A DNA stretch of 5,620 bases from an uncultured Ruminococcus sp. (GTDB lineage: Bacteria > Bacillota > Clostridia > Oscillospirales > Ruminococcaceae). Positions 1-5,512 of the stretch are shown here, in pieces. The notes under the pieces were generated by a model. The model saw only the letters and a program-made list of their open reading frames with translations. It searched no databases and was not told where the DNA came from. Positions within the stretch are counted from its first letter, which is position 1, and every line of letters starts with the position of its first letter. Location: NCBI GenBank assembly GCA_945867875.1, contig CAMBJF010000163.1, forward strand, positions 1-5,620. The letters are read 5' to 3'. Made by a program: the position numbers and the translations under genes.

Positions 1-2611
1 ATGTGGTAACGGTTGCGGTAGTGTCGCCCTTGTTATCGTCAACTATCTTCTGAACATCGTCCTTTGTGGTGTCATTTGTGGGTTTCAGGCTGTCAAGTGC
101 AAGGTCGATGTCGGAAGCTGCCTTTTCAGCCTTGTTTTCGGGAGTTTCAGCTTCATAAGCTGTGCCGAGATAATAACAAATCATAATATTCGACTTATTA
201 TTTTTTTCTATTTCAACCTGTGTAGTTCCGCCGATTGTTTTAATTGTAACTGAATCGTCAAAAACCTTTGTTAAGTCAGAAGGTCTGATGGAAGTATACA
301 TATAATAGTCGTTGCCGGCAACAACACTTGTTGTATAGATCTTATTGCTGTCATAAAATCCGAATATGTTTTCAAACGAAACACCTTCGGAAAGAGTAAA
401 TGCTTTTAAATAGTCAACAAATACACCACTTGCAGTCTGTCCTGCTATTAATTTGGGAAGCTTACTTGTATCAACAGTAATTGTTACTTCCTTGATGGTG
501 TCCTCGGTAGAAGTTTCCTCGCTAGCTGTTCCTACGGGGAAAAAAGCAAGGATATCTTGTCTTCCAACTAACGGATTCTCAAAATTCTTGCCAGTGCCGG
601 TGATGGTGATAGTAGCATCATCTTTGTATAAAGACTTACTTTCTTCACCGAGTATGATATCAACTAATAAATAATACTCTATTCCGTCTTCATATGTATT
701 AGTCCAAACAAACTCACCCTGTGCATCTTTGTAATATACGCCATTGACAAATGCACCGTATAAATCAGAGTCATCGGAGAAAACATTATTAAATGCAGTT
801 GTGTCAACATCTTCGCCAATGATCATCTTGGGCAGCTTTGTTTCGTCAACATTGATAGTAACCTCGGAAATTCCGTTAAAGGCAGTGCCAATGCTGCAAG
901 CAGCGTCAATAGAACCATCTGCATTTAAGTTGGTATCCCATACGTAATTATAATTAGAGTCTGCAATTGTTGTGGATTCAGTAAACATATAGCCGTCAGC
1001 AGGCTTGATGTTCAGCACTACCTTATAGTTTATATCTGCAGCATATACTGTGACATTATTGCCGTATGCGTCTGTTATCTTTATAGAATTAACAGAAGCG
1101 TTGTTGGATTCGGCAATTGTGAAAAAGCTGTTAAACTTAGATCCGTCAGCAGTTTCGCCAATGATAACCTTGGGGTATTTTGTGTAGTCAAGTGTTATCT
1201 CAACTTTGCTTACTTCAGTAAGCTTCACCCACTGAGCGTAAATAGTTTTGTTCTCGGTGAATGTGGTTGCTGTTGTTACTTCGTTTCCGCCTGTTTCAGC
1301 GTCAAACCAGCCCATGAAAACATAGTCTGTGCGGGTGGGAGCTGCGAGCTGAGCTTCTGTAAGCTTGCCCTCATCACTTGCTTTTACAGTCGAAGTCACA
1401 CTGCCGGTGTAGTTGGGGTCGAGGGTGATTGTGATTCCGGCAGGAGCTTCCCACTTAGCGTAAACAGTAGTATTCTGAGTTATAGGAGCTGTAAAATCAA
1501 ATTCCTCTGTGCATGCCTTATCCATATACCAGCCGCCAAATGTTGAACCGTCACTTGCAGTGGGTTCAGTGGGCTTTGTTGCTTTTTCCCCGCTGGAGAC
1601 AGTATTAACAACATTATCAGTCTTGCCCTGCATATCAAAAACTACGCCATACACGCTGTTAGTGACCTGAATTCCGCCTGATGAAGTAGGTGATATCCAG
1701 AAACCGCTATTAGCAACGCTAAAATAGTTATAAATGTCGGGGTTGTTTCCGCCGTCACTCGATACAATGAAGCCTTTATTATTCGGATTATAGAGTGAAA
1801 TATTGGAACCTGCTGTAAGTCCGCTAACAGAACTTTTATCTCCTTTGGACACAATCCAAAGATCTCTGTTGTTTGAACCCAAATTATTGCCGTTTCCGGT
1901 TATTTCAACCTTGCCTTTAAATGTAAAGGGACAATATGTCATAACTCCACCGTATGCATCATTACTATTAAGGGATTTATTTCCTGTGATTTTTACATTG
2001 GAAAGAGTAGTTGAATTACCATCTGCATAAAATCCAGCAGCATACATACCACTTGTTTGATTATTAATAATATCAAGATTAGATAATAACAGCTTTCCAC
2101 GGTTCTGGTCAATTCCGCCTGCACCTGCCGAATTGGACATTCCGTTGGTTATTGTTCCTCTTTGAGCTGCAGATGAGGTTATGGTTATAGGTTTGCTTAT
2201 GCCATAATCTTCACTAATTAGAATACATCTGTACCCATTGCCGCCATCGACCGTATTTCCATTCAGGTCAAATACAGTATTACCTGAGTATGAGCTAAAA
2301 GTAATTGTTTTGCCATAGTTCTCTGCTGTTACATCACTCAGAAGCTTGATGTAAACAGTATTATTGCTATGCGGCTTATTGGCAACTTTCAGAGCTTCCG
2401 TAAGTGTTCCTGATGTCCATTCTGATTCAGGTACTTTAGCTGTAGCTTCTTCTAAAGTGGTTATGTCCTCCGTGCCCGTAATAGTGACATACAAACAACT
2501 GGTTGCATCCGTCACCGCCGCCGCAGTTATCCCCGTAAACGGCATGCACATAATCAGCATAGCCGCCGACAGGAAAACCGCAAGGGCTCGCCTGAGCTTT
2601 GAAATCTTCAT
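1..2611 (-). CDS. Large secreted beta-helix / InlB-repeat surface protein, C-terminus cut by window edge
   Basis: I translated this frame codon by codon from the ATG at 2611 to the left edge: 870 codons with no stop, so the 3' end lies outside. The start is supported by an AGGAGG site 10 nt upstream. Residues 1-32 form a signal peptide (basic KISKLRR, hydrophobic core, Ala-rich TAAA end). There is no convincing lipobox, so signal peptidase I cleavage and export are inferred. Residues ~85-275 are rich in short beta-strand/turn units with N, G, T and S (for example LLLSNLDIINNQ, TTLSNVKITGN, KVEITGNGNN), typical of right-handed parallel beta-helix adhesins or polysaccharide-binding proteins. 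Residues ~323-388 and ~391-461 are InlB-type repeats. Residues ~467-819 are three diverged tandem repeats. From ~820 a Lys/Asp/Thr-rich segment begins, perhaps a linker to an anchor or dockerin, neither of which is visible. No catalytic motif was recognised. Probable role: cell-surface or secreted adhesion or substrate binding (inference). Confidence 0.9.
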   Translation of the reverse strand, partial: MKISKLRRALAVFLSAAMLIMCMPFTGITAAAVTDATSCLYVTITGTEDITTLEEATAKVPESEWTSGTLTEALKVANKPHSNNTVYIKLLSDVTAENYGKTITFSSYSGNTVFDLNGNTVDGGNGYRCILISEDYGISKPITITSSAAQRGTITNGMSNSAGAGGIDQNRGKLLLSNLDIINNQTSGMYAAGFYADGNSTTLSNVKITGNKSLNSNDAYGGVMTYCPFTFKGKVEITGNGNNLGSNNRDLWIVSKGDKSSVSGLTAGSNISLYNPNNKGFIVSSDGGNNPDIYNYFSVANSGFWISPTSSGGIQVTNSVYGVVFDMQGKTDNVVNTVSSGEKATKPTEPTASDGSTFGGWYMDKACTEEFDFTAPITQNTTVYAKWEAPAGITITLDPNYTGSVTSTVKASDEGKLTEAQLAAPTRTDYVFMGWFDAETGGNEVTTATTFTENKTIYAQWVKLTEVSKVEITLDYTKYPKVIIGETADGSKFNSFFTIAESNNASVNSIKITDAYGNNVTVYAADINYKVVLNIKPADGYMFTESTTIADSNYNYVWDTNLNADGSIDAACSIGTAFNGISEVTINVDETKLPKMIIGEDVDTTAFNNVFSDDSDLYGAFVNGVYYKDAQGEFVWTNTYEDGIEYYLLVDIILGEESKSLYKDDATITITGTGKNFENPLVGRQDILAFFPVGTASEETSTEDTIKEVTITVDTSKLPKLIAGQTASGVFVDYLKAFTLSEGVSFENIFGFYDSNKIYTTSVVAGNDYYMYTSIRPSDLTKVFDDSVTIKTIGGTTQVEIEKNNKSNIMICYYLGTAYEAETPENKAEKAASDIDLALDSLKPTNDTTKDDVQKIVDDNKGDTTATVTT
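155..1213 (-). repeat. Three diverged tandem protein repeats (~115-125 aa) within the surface protein
   Basis: Each unit opens with a shared block: VEITLDYTKYPKVIIGE (residue 470), VTINVDETKLPKMIIGE (584) and VTITVDTSKLPKLIAGQ (709). Each closes with (I/V/L)GTA, at residues 574-577, 693-696 and 815-818. In the middle they share a strand-rich stretch with an aromatic-rich Y-x-V/Y-Y segment followed by a D-x-(A/S)-T/V-I element. Approximate units on the DNA are 878-1213, 524-868 and 155-496. The DNA copies are diverged, so this is an old duplication at protein level rather than a recent DNA repeat. I do not recognise a named family; a beta-sandwich surface module is an inference. Confidence 0.75.
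1229..1645 (-). repeat. Two InlB B-type (Listeria-Bacteroides, Flg_new) repeats within the surface protein
   Basis: Repeat one (residues ~323-388) carries the hallmark core FGGWYMDKACTEEFDF followed by TTVYAKW. Repeat two (~391-461) carries FMGWFDAETGGNEV followed by KTIYAQW. The pattern F-x-GW-(Y/F), a short Asp/Thr loop, then (T/K)-(T/I)-(V/I)-YA-(K/Q)-W is diagnostic of this repeat family. The family forms small beta-grasp-like modules in secreted Gram-positive proteins, often as spacers or in adhesion. Nucleotide spans are about 1448-1645 and 1229-1441. Confidence 0.88.
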
Positions 2612-2620
2612 AAGAAAAAT

Positions 2621-2630
2621 TCCTCCTTTA
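2621..2630 (-). promoter_or_regulatory. Ribosome binding site of the surface-protein gene
   Basis: The minus strand reads TAAAGGAGGA, a near-perfect anti-16S match, 9-10 nt before the ATG at 2611. It fixes the start of the large protein. Confidence 0.88.
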
Positions 2631-2634
2631 AATT

Positions 2635-2654
2635 TATCGGGATAATTCCCGATA
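2635..2654 (-). promoter_or_regulatory. Leader hairpin / inverted repeat just upstream of the ribosome binding site
   Basis: Perfect 8-bp arms TATCGGGA and TCCCGATA enclose a 4-nt loop (ATTA). It lies between the predicted transcription start (about 2659) and the ribosome binding site. No T tract follows, so it is not a terminator. A 5' stabilising hairpin or a protein binding site are the plausible readings. Confidence 0.6.
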
Positions 2655-2665
2655 TTATTACAAAT

Positions 2666-2701
2666 AGTATATCACACCCGGTGTGACAAAACCGTTACAA
2701 A
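2666..2701 (-). promoter_or_regulatory. Promoter of the surface-protein gene with candidate SARP-type direct repeats
   Basis: The minus strand has a -10 box TATACT (2671-2666) but no good -35 hexamer at 16-18 bp. Where the -35 should be lie two octamers, TTTGTAAC (2701-2694) and TTTGTCAC (2690-2683), with starts exactly 11 bp apart and one mismatch. Direct repeats with 11-bp period over a weak -35 are the known geometry of SARP-activated promoters, and a SARP-type regulator is encoded immediately upstream. The -10 is moderately strong evidence; the regulator assignment is inference. Confidence 0.55.
2672..2686. promoter_or_regulatory. Perfect 15-bp palindrome abutting the -10 box, possible operator
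   Basis: TCACACCCGGTGTGA has 7-bp perfect arms around one central base. It fills most of the interval between the -10 box and the -35 region of the surface-protein promoter, a position where a bound dimer would block or remodel RNA polymerase access. It overlaps the downstream TTTGTCAC octamer by four bases. It is the inside-out arrangement of a CRP site (TGTGA-N6-TCACA), so CRP binding is not implied. The cognate protein is unknown. Confidence 0.5.
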
Positions 2702-2751
2702 TACCCCCTTTTTGGGACTATTCTTGAAAAATTCATAAAAAATTTACAAGC

Positions 2752-2791
2752 AAAAGGACAGCTTCGGTGTATGCCCCGAGGCTGTCCTTTT
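2752..2791 (-). terminator. Rho-independent terminator of the two-component operon
   Basis: Perfect 11-bp outer arms (AAAAGGACAGC / GCTGTCCTTTT) continue inward, with one mismatch, to a 16-bp stem and an 8-nt loop. On the minus strand the stem ends in TTTT, with further T-rich sequence (TAAATTTTTTATG) beyond. It starts 24 nt past the stop of the response regulator and insulates it from the surface-protein gene. Because the outer pairs are A:T, it could also work on the plus strand, but no plus-strand gene is present. Confidence 0.88.
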
Positions 2792-2814
2792 CATATTCAA
2801 TATTGTACTGCTGA

Positions 2815-3597
2815 CTAACCTTTACGCTCCTCGAGCATAGCGATAGTGTTCTCTGCCCAGCTGTACTGCTTCATGTATTCCCCCTTGAAGGGCGGCTCGC
2901 CGCACTCCATAAAGCTGAAATAATCGCAGTCGATAAGCTCGGTATCAAGTGAATAGCTGTGAACACCCGACCTCAGCAGGACATCACCTGCGCTCACGCT
3001 TTCCAGCGTTTTCCGAAGGTCACTAAATCCCTGCCGCAGGTAGTTCATATTCTTGCTGTCGTCGGAGCCTTCGGGACGTATCAAAGCGCATATCTGCTTT
3101 GATGTAACGCCCGCACCCCGACGGTCGGTCAGCACCGCCAGCACCTCCTTGGCTATGGAGCGCTTAAATACAAGAGGCTTTCCCTCCGAAAACACATCAA
3201 ATGTGCCGAAACAGCGTATGGTCAGCAGCTTGTTTGCTTTTCTTTCAGACTTGATATGGTCAATTTCCCTTTGGACTGCCTCGGCGGTTATGGGCTTCAT
3301 CAGATAGCCCGAAACGTGCAGTCGGAAAGCGTCAACGGCATATTCTGAATAGCCTGTGCAGAAGATTATCTTCATTTTCGGCTGTATCTCAACAAGCTTT
3401 TCCGCCAGAGCAAGTCCGCCTATCCCACGCATATTTATGTCTAAAAAGGCGATATCCGCCCTGTTTTCCTCTGCCCAACGGAGTGCGGCGGTGCAGCCAG
3501 AAAATTCCGATACCGACTCAATATCGGGAGAAGCCTTGACCGCAGCGGTCAGAGTATTCAGCATAAGCCGCTCGTCATCTACAGTCAGTGCGATCAT
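2815..3597 (-). CDS. Two-component response regulator, receiver plus SARP-type winged-helix output domain
   Basis: A 260-aa cytoplasmic transcription regulator. Residues 1-~115 are a CheY-like receiver: acidic pair D7-D8, phosphoacceptor D53 in FLDINM, T81 in IIFCTGYSEYA, and K101 in the MKP motif. The receiver resembles those of LytR/AgrA-type regulators (YAVDAFRLHVSGYLMKPI). The output half is different: residues ~125-215 (LTIRCFGTFDVF, the FKRSIAKEVLAVLTDRRG helix region, and YLRQGFSDLRKTL) match the OmpR/SARP-type winged helix. The tail (DCDYFSFMECG, then FKGEYMKQYSWAENTIAML) resembles a shortened BTAD-like segment. The start chosen is the ATG at 3597, since AGGAGGA lies 6 nt upstream and the protein then begins MIALTVDDE as receivers do; a longer in-frame start at 3678 only adds sequence from inside the kinase gene. 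It overlaps the kinase stop by 4 nt (ATGA). Partner kinase: the adjacent gene. Likely target: the neighbouring surface-protein promoter (inference). Confidence 0.93.
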   Translation of the reverse strand: MIALTVDDERLMLNTLTAAVKASPDIESVSEFSGCTAALRWAEENRADIAFLDINMRGIGGLALAEKLVEIQPKMKIIFCTGYSEYAVDAFRLHVSGYLMKPITAEAVQREIDHIKSERKANKLLTIRCFGTFDVFSEGKPLVFKRSIAKEVLAVLTDRRGAGVTSKQICALIRPEGSDDSKNMNYLRQGFSDLRKTLESVSAGDVLLRSGVHSYSLDTELIDCDYFSFMECGEPPFKGEYMKQYSWAENTIAMLEERKG

Positions 3598-3610
3598 TTC
3601 GATTCCTCCT
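3594..3610 (-). promoter_or_regulatory. Translationally coupled junction: RBS and ATGA overlap
   Basis: The ribosome binding site AGGAGGA (3604-3610) sits inside the last kinase codons. The kinase stop TGA (3594-3596) overlaps the regulator start ATG (3595-3597) as ATGA. This supports co-translation of kinase and regulator in a fixed ratio and decides the regulator start. Confidence 0.85.
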
Positions 3611-5375
3611 TCGGGATATATATGACAGCAGTGGTTCCGTTTCCGGGGGTGCTGTCTATAGTCAGCCTGCCGCCGCACATGGCGCTGAGGCGTTCTCTGA
3701 TATTATTTATCCCGATGTGCTGTTTTCCGTCAGGCTGTGAAGTCGTATCAAAGCCAACGCCGTTATCGCTTACCTTCACACAATATTCCGTATCTGTTTC
3801 ATAAGATGAAACAGTAACAGTGCCGCCGCTTTCAAGTCCCATAAGTCCGTGCTTTATGGCATTTTCCACAAGGGGCTGGACCGACAGTGCAGGCAGGAAA
3901 AAATCATCGGAGCGCACATCAATATCCACAGTAATATCGGGGAAGCGCACCTGTTCAATATTTACATAATGCTTAACATGCTCAAGCTCCTTTGACAGAA
4001 GAATGGGCTTGCTGTTTTCAAGCTCGCTGAAATTCCCCCGCAGATAATGAGAAAAATCACGGGTAAGCTCTGCCGCCTTTTCGGGCTGCTCCAGACAGAG
4101 CTGACATATGGAGCCAAGAGTATTATAAATAAAGTGAGGCTGTATCTGGCTTATCATAGTTGCGATACGCCGGTCTGTAAGCTCTGTTCTGAGCTGTTCG
4201 GCTTCTCTCGCAGCCTTGTAGTTCATAGGAATGACCCTGATTATCCGCACAAGGTGGATAAGGAATAACCCGAGAAAAACGCACTTTGAGCATATCCCTG
4301 CATTTGGTGTCCCTGCAAAATAGCACACAATATCCGCAGCAGCCGCAATGATCAGCAGGAAATCCGAGACAATTGCAAGGCGGTCGGTGACCTTTTTGCA
4401 GATACACTCGTAAATACAGCAGCTCAAAAGCACCAAATATATGACAATATGAGCCGTAAACCAGAAAAACAGCGTATCATATATGACCATAACCTTAAAA
4501 ATCGACAGCAGAGCAAGCACCCCATTCACAGCACCCGATGCAATGACTGCCGCACGAGCAGTCTTTCTCGCCGCCGAGTGAATACTCTCCGCAATGCATG
4601 CTGCCGCACAGGTCGCCGCAAGCATAATGCATATCTGCAGGGCATATGTATTGAAGGCGTTGAACCAGCTCCAGAGGGAAAGGTCAACTGTATCAAGAGC
4701 AATATATCCGCCGAAAAACAGAGCAAAAGCGCCAAGATTTCCCGTAGTTATACCGCCGTCAATGTTCATCAGCCCGAAAAACAGCGAAACAGCCAACAGC
4801 ATTATGCCTGCCGCCATCAATGTGATGCCGATTATCCTGTCCCGCTGACCCGATTTAAGCATAAAGGTCGAAAAGTTATCTTCAAATCCGACGTAAATGT
4901 TATCGAGAAACTCATTGTATGCACTGCCGTTTCCGAACCAGTGAAAATTTGTCAGGCGTATCTCCAGAACATCGTTTTCGGATATCTCGGGGGTTATCCA
5001 ATGCAGCCATTCCTTTCTGCAGTTTGCACAGTTCAGTCCGATTTCAGTTCTGCTGTCGAGGAGTATTTGCTCTCCGTTCAGAAACACATCCATTGAAATA
5101 TGGTCGAGATAGAAGTTAAAATGAAATCCTTCGGGAAACCCGCTGCCGAAGCCGCCTTTAAGTATAACGCTGCCGTACTTTGCAGGAATATCGGAGTTTT
5201 CAGACAGAGTGTGCCACGTTTCCCCGTTGTCAAGGCTGTACTCGCCTTGAAATTCTATTGGCATACAAACTGACATAATAGCCTGATTGCTTCCGAAGCA
5301 GGCTGCCACAAGTGCGGCAAGCATTAAGATTATTGCCGCTATTCTTATGATAAGGACATAAGATATTTTTTTCAA
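3594..5375 (-). CDS. Membrane sensor histidine kinase, 7TMR-DISM-like sensor with LytS-type His_kinase core
   Basis: A 593-aa sensor that autophosphorylates on His and should pass the phosphate to D53 of the adjacent regulator. TM1 is residues ~6-27. Residues ~28-178 are an extracytoplasmic, aromatic-rich, probably beta-sandwich ligand domain (SLDNGETWHTL, FNFYLDHISMDVFLNGEQI) with a CxxC pair at C116/C119. Seven further hydrophobic spans follow at ~182-203, 213-231, 243-262, 273-295, 301-322, 332-353 and 361-381, the layout of 7TMR-DISM receptors. A short coiled segment (~385-408) leads to the His_kinase motif QIQPHFIYNTL (H414). The ATPase has N505 in LVENAIKHG (N box), D537/G539 in VSDNGVGFD (G1) and HIGINNIRERL (G2). 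The start is TTG at 5375 with GGAG 8 nt upstream; an in-frame TAA lies shortly before, and no in-frame ATG is available until residue 18. The ligand is unknown. All core catalytic residues are present, so it should be active. Confidence 0.94.
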   Translation of the reverse strand: MKKISYVLIIRIAAIILMLAALVAACFGSNQAIMSVCMPIEFQGEYSLDNGETWHTLSENSDIPAKYGSVILKGGFGSGFPEGFHFNFYLDHISMDVFLNGEQILLDSRTEIGLNCANCRKEWLHWITPEISENDVLEIRLTNFHWFGNGSAYNEFLDNIYVGFEDNFSTFMLKSGQRDRIIGITLMAAGIMLLAVSLFFGLMNIDGGITTGNLGAFALFFGGYIALDTVDLSLWSWFNAFNTYALQICIMLAATCAAACIAESIHSAARKTARAAVIASGAVNGVLALLSIFKVMVIYDTLFFWFTAHIVIYLVLLSCCIYECICKKVTDRLAIVSDFLLIIAAAADIVCYFAGTPNAGICSKCVFLGLFLIHLVRIIRVIPMNYKAAREAEQLRTELTDRRIATMISQIQPHFIYNTLGSICQLCLEQPEKAAELTRDFSHYLRGNFSELENSKPILLSKELEHVKHYVNIEQVRFPDITVDIDVRSDDFFLPALSVQPLVENAIKHGLMGLESGGTVTVSSYETDTEYCVKVSDNGVGFDTTSQPDGKQHIGINNIRERLSAMCGGRLTIDSTPGNGTTAVIYIPKEESK

Positions 5376-5387
5376 TGTATCATCTCC
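5372..5387 (-). promoter_or_regulatory. RBS and TTG start region of the kinase, with overlapping three-codon mini-ORF
   Basis: GGAG (5384-5387) lies 8 nt before the TTG at 5375. An out-of-frame ATG directly abuts the GGAG and reads ATG-ATA-CAT-TGA, its stop overlapping the TTG. With zero spacing this ATG should be poorly used, so TTG remains the better kinase start. Confidence 0.6.
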
Positions 5388-5404
5388 ACAGAATGTTTTT
5401 TACT

Positions 5405-5433
5405 ATTTTATCATATATTTTGAGGATTTTCAA
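5405..5433 (-). promoter_or_regulatory. Sigma-A type promoter of the two-component operon
   Basis: On the minus strand -35 TTGAAA (5433-5428) and -10 TAAAAT (5410-5405) are separated by exactly 17 bp; each matches consensus at five of six positions. The predicted transcription start near 5398 gives a leader of about 23 nt before the TTG start. Confidence 0.82.
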
Positions 5434-5439
5434 GGATTT
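5423..5439 (-). repeat. Direct repeat AAATCCT, 10-bp period, over the -35 box of the kinase promoter
   Basis: The minus strand shows AAATCCT at 5439-5433 and again at 5429-5423, both perfect, with starts 10 bp apart so that they lie on the same DNA face. The intervening bases and the repeats contain the TTGAAA -35 hexamer. This could be a regulator site for autoregulation, or chance in A/T-rich DNA. Confidence 0.45.
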
Positions 5440-5440
5440 A

Positions 5441-5459
5441 TTTATTCTCGGAGAATAAA
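5441..5459. promoter_or_regulatory. Perfect 19-bp palindrome upstream of the kinase promoter, possible operator
   Basis: TTTATTCTCGGAGAATAAA has 9-bp perfect arms around one central base. It ends 8 bp upstream of the -35 box (about -43 to -62 relative to the predicted start), a usual place for an activator or repressor dimer. The arms are nearly touching, so it cannot form a stable RNA hairpin and is better read as a DNA site. Confidence 0.55.
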
Positions 5460-5465
5460 ATGGTA

Positions 5466-5512
5466 TATAAAAAGCAAATGAGTACCACATCAACTTGTGA
5501 TACTCATTTGCT
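5466..5512 (-). terminator. Rho-independent terminator of the gene entering from the right
   Basis: Arms AGCAAATGAGTA (5473-5484) and TACTCATTTGCT (5501-5512) pair over 12 bp. After one mismatch a further CACA/TGTG pairing closes a 6-nt loop. On the minus strand the stem is followed by TTTTATAT; the plus strand has no comparable T tract. It separates the upstream transcript from the kinase promoter. Confidence 0.78.

Noticed and set aside
1642..1854. Minus-strand 70-codon open frame
   Set aside because: It is an alternative frame inside the secreted-protein gene, which has clear domain content across the same stretch.
453..2645. Several short plus-strand open frames in the left half
   Set aside because: They mirror the 870-codon minus-strand frame of the secreted protein and have low-complexity Val/Ser-rich translations with no supporting start signals.
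2672..2686. CRP/FNR-type binding site
   Set aside because: The half-sites are in reversed order (TCACA...TGTGA instead of TGTGA...TCACA), so the palindrome does not match the CRP consensus.
2691..2699. LytTR/AgrA-type half site (ACCGTTACA on the plus strand)
   Set aside because: Only one half-site is visible and the local regulator has a SARP-type output domain, not LytTR.
2687..2751. Small gene or RNA in the A/T-rich gap between terminator and promoter
   Set aside because: No open frame with a ribosome binding site and no further stable hairpin could be found there by eye.
2815..3678. Longer 287-aa version of the response regulator starting at 3678
   Set aside because: The extra 27 residues are basic, motif-free and encoded inside the kinase catalytic domain; the AGGAGGA before 3597 and the ATGA overlap fit the shorter form.
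4449..5096. Long plus-strand open frame of 215 codons
   Set aside because: It lies antisense inside the kinase gene, which has full domain support; the peptide is Arg/Lys/Cys-rich without recognisable motifs and no good ribosome binding site was seen.
5473..5512. CRISPR repeat or riboswitch reading of the 12-bp inverted repeat
   Set aside because: It occurs once, has no spacer array, and the minus-strand T tract makes a terminator the simpler explanation.
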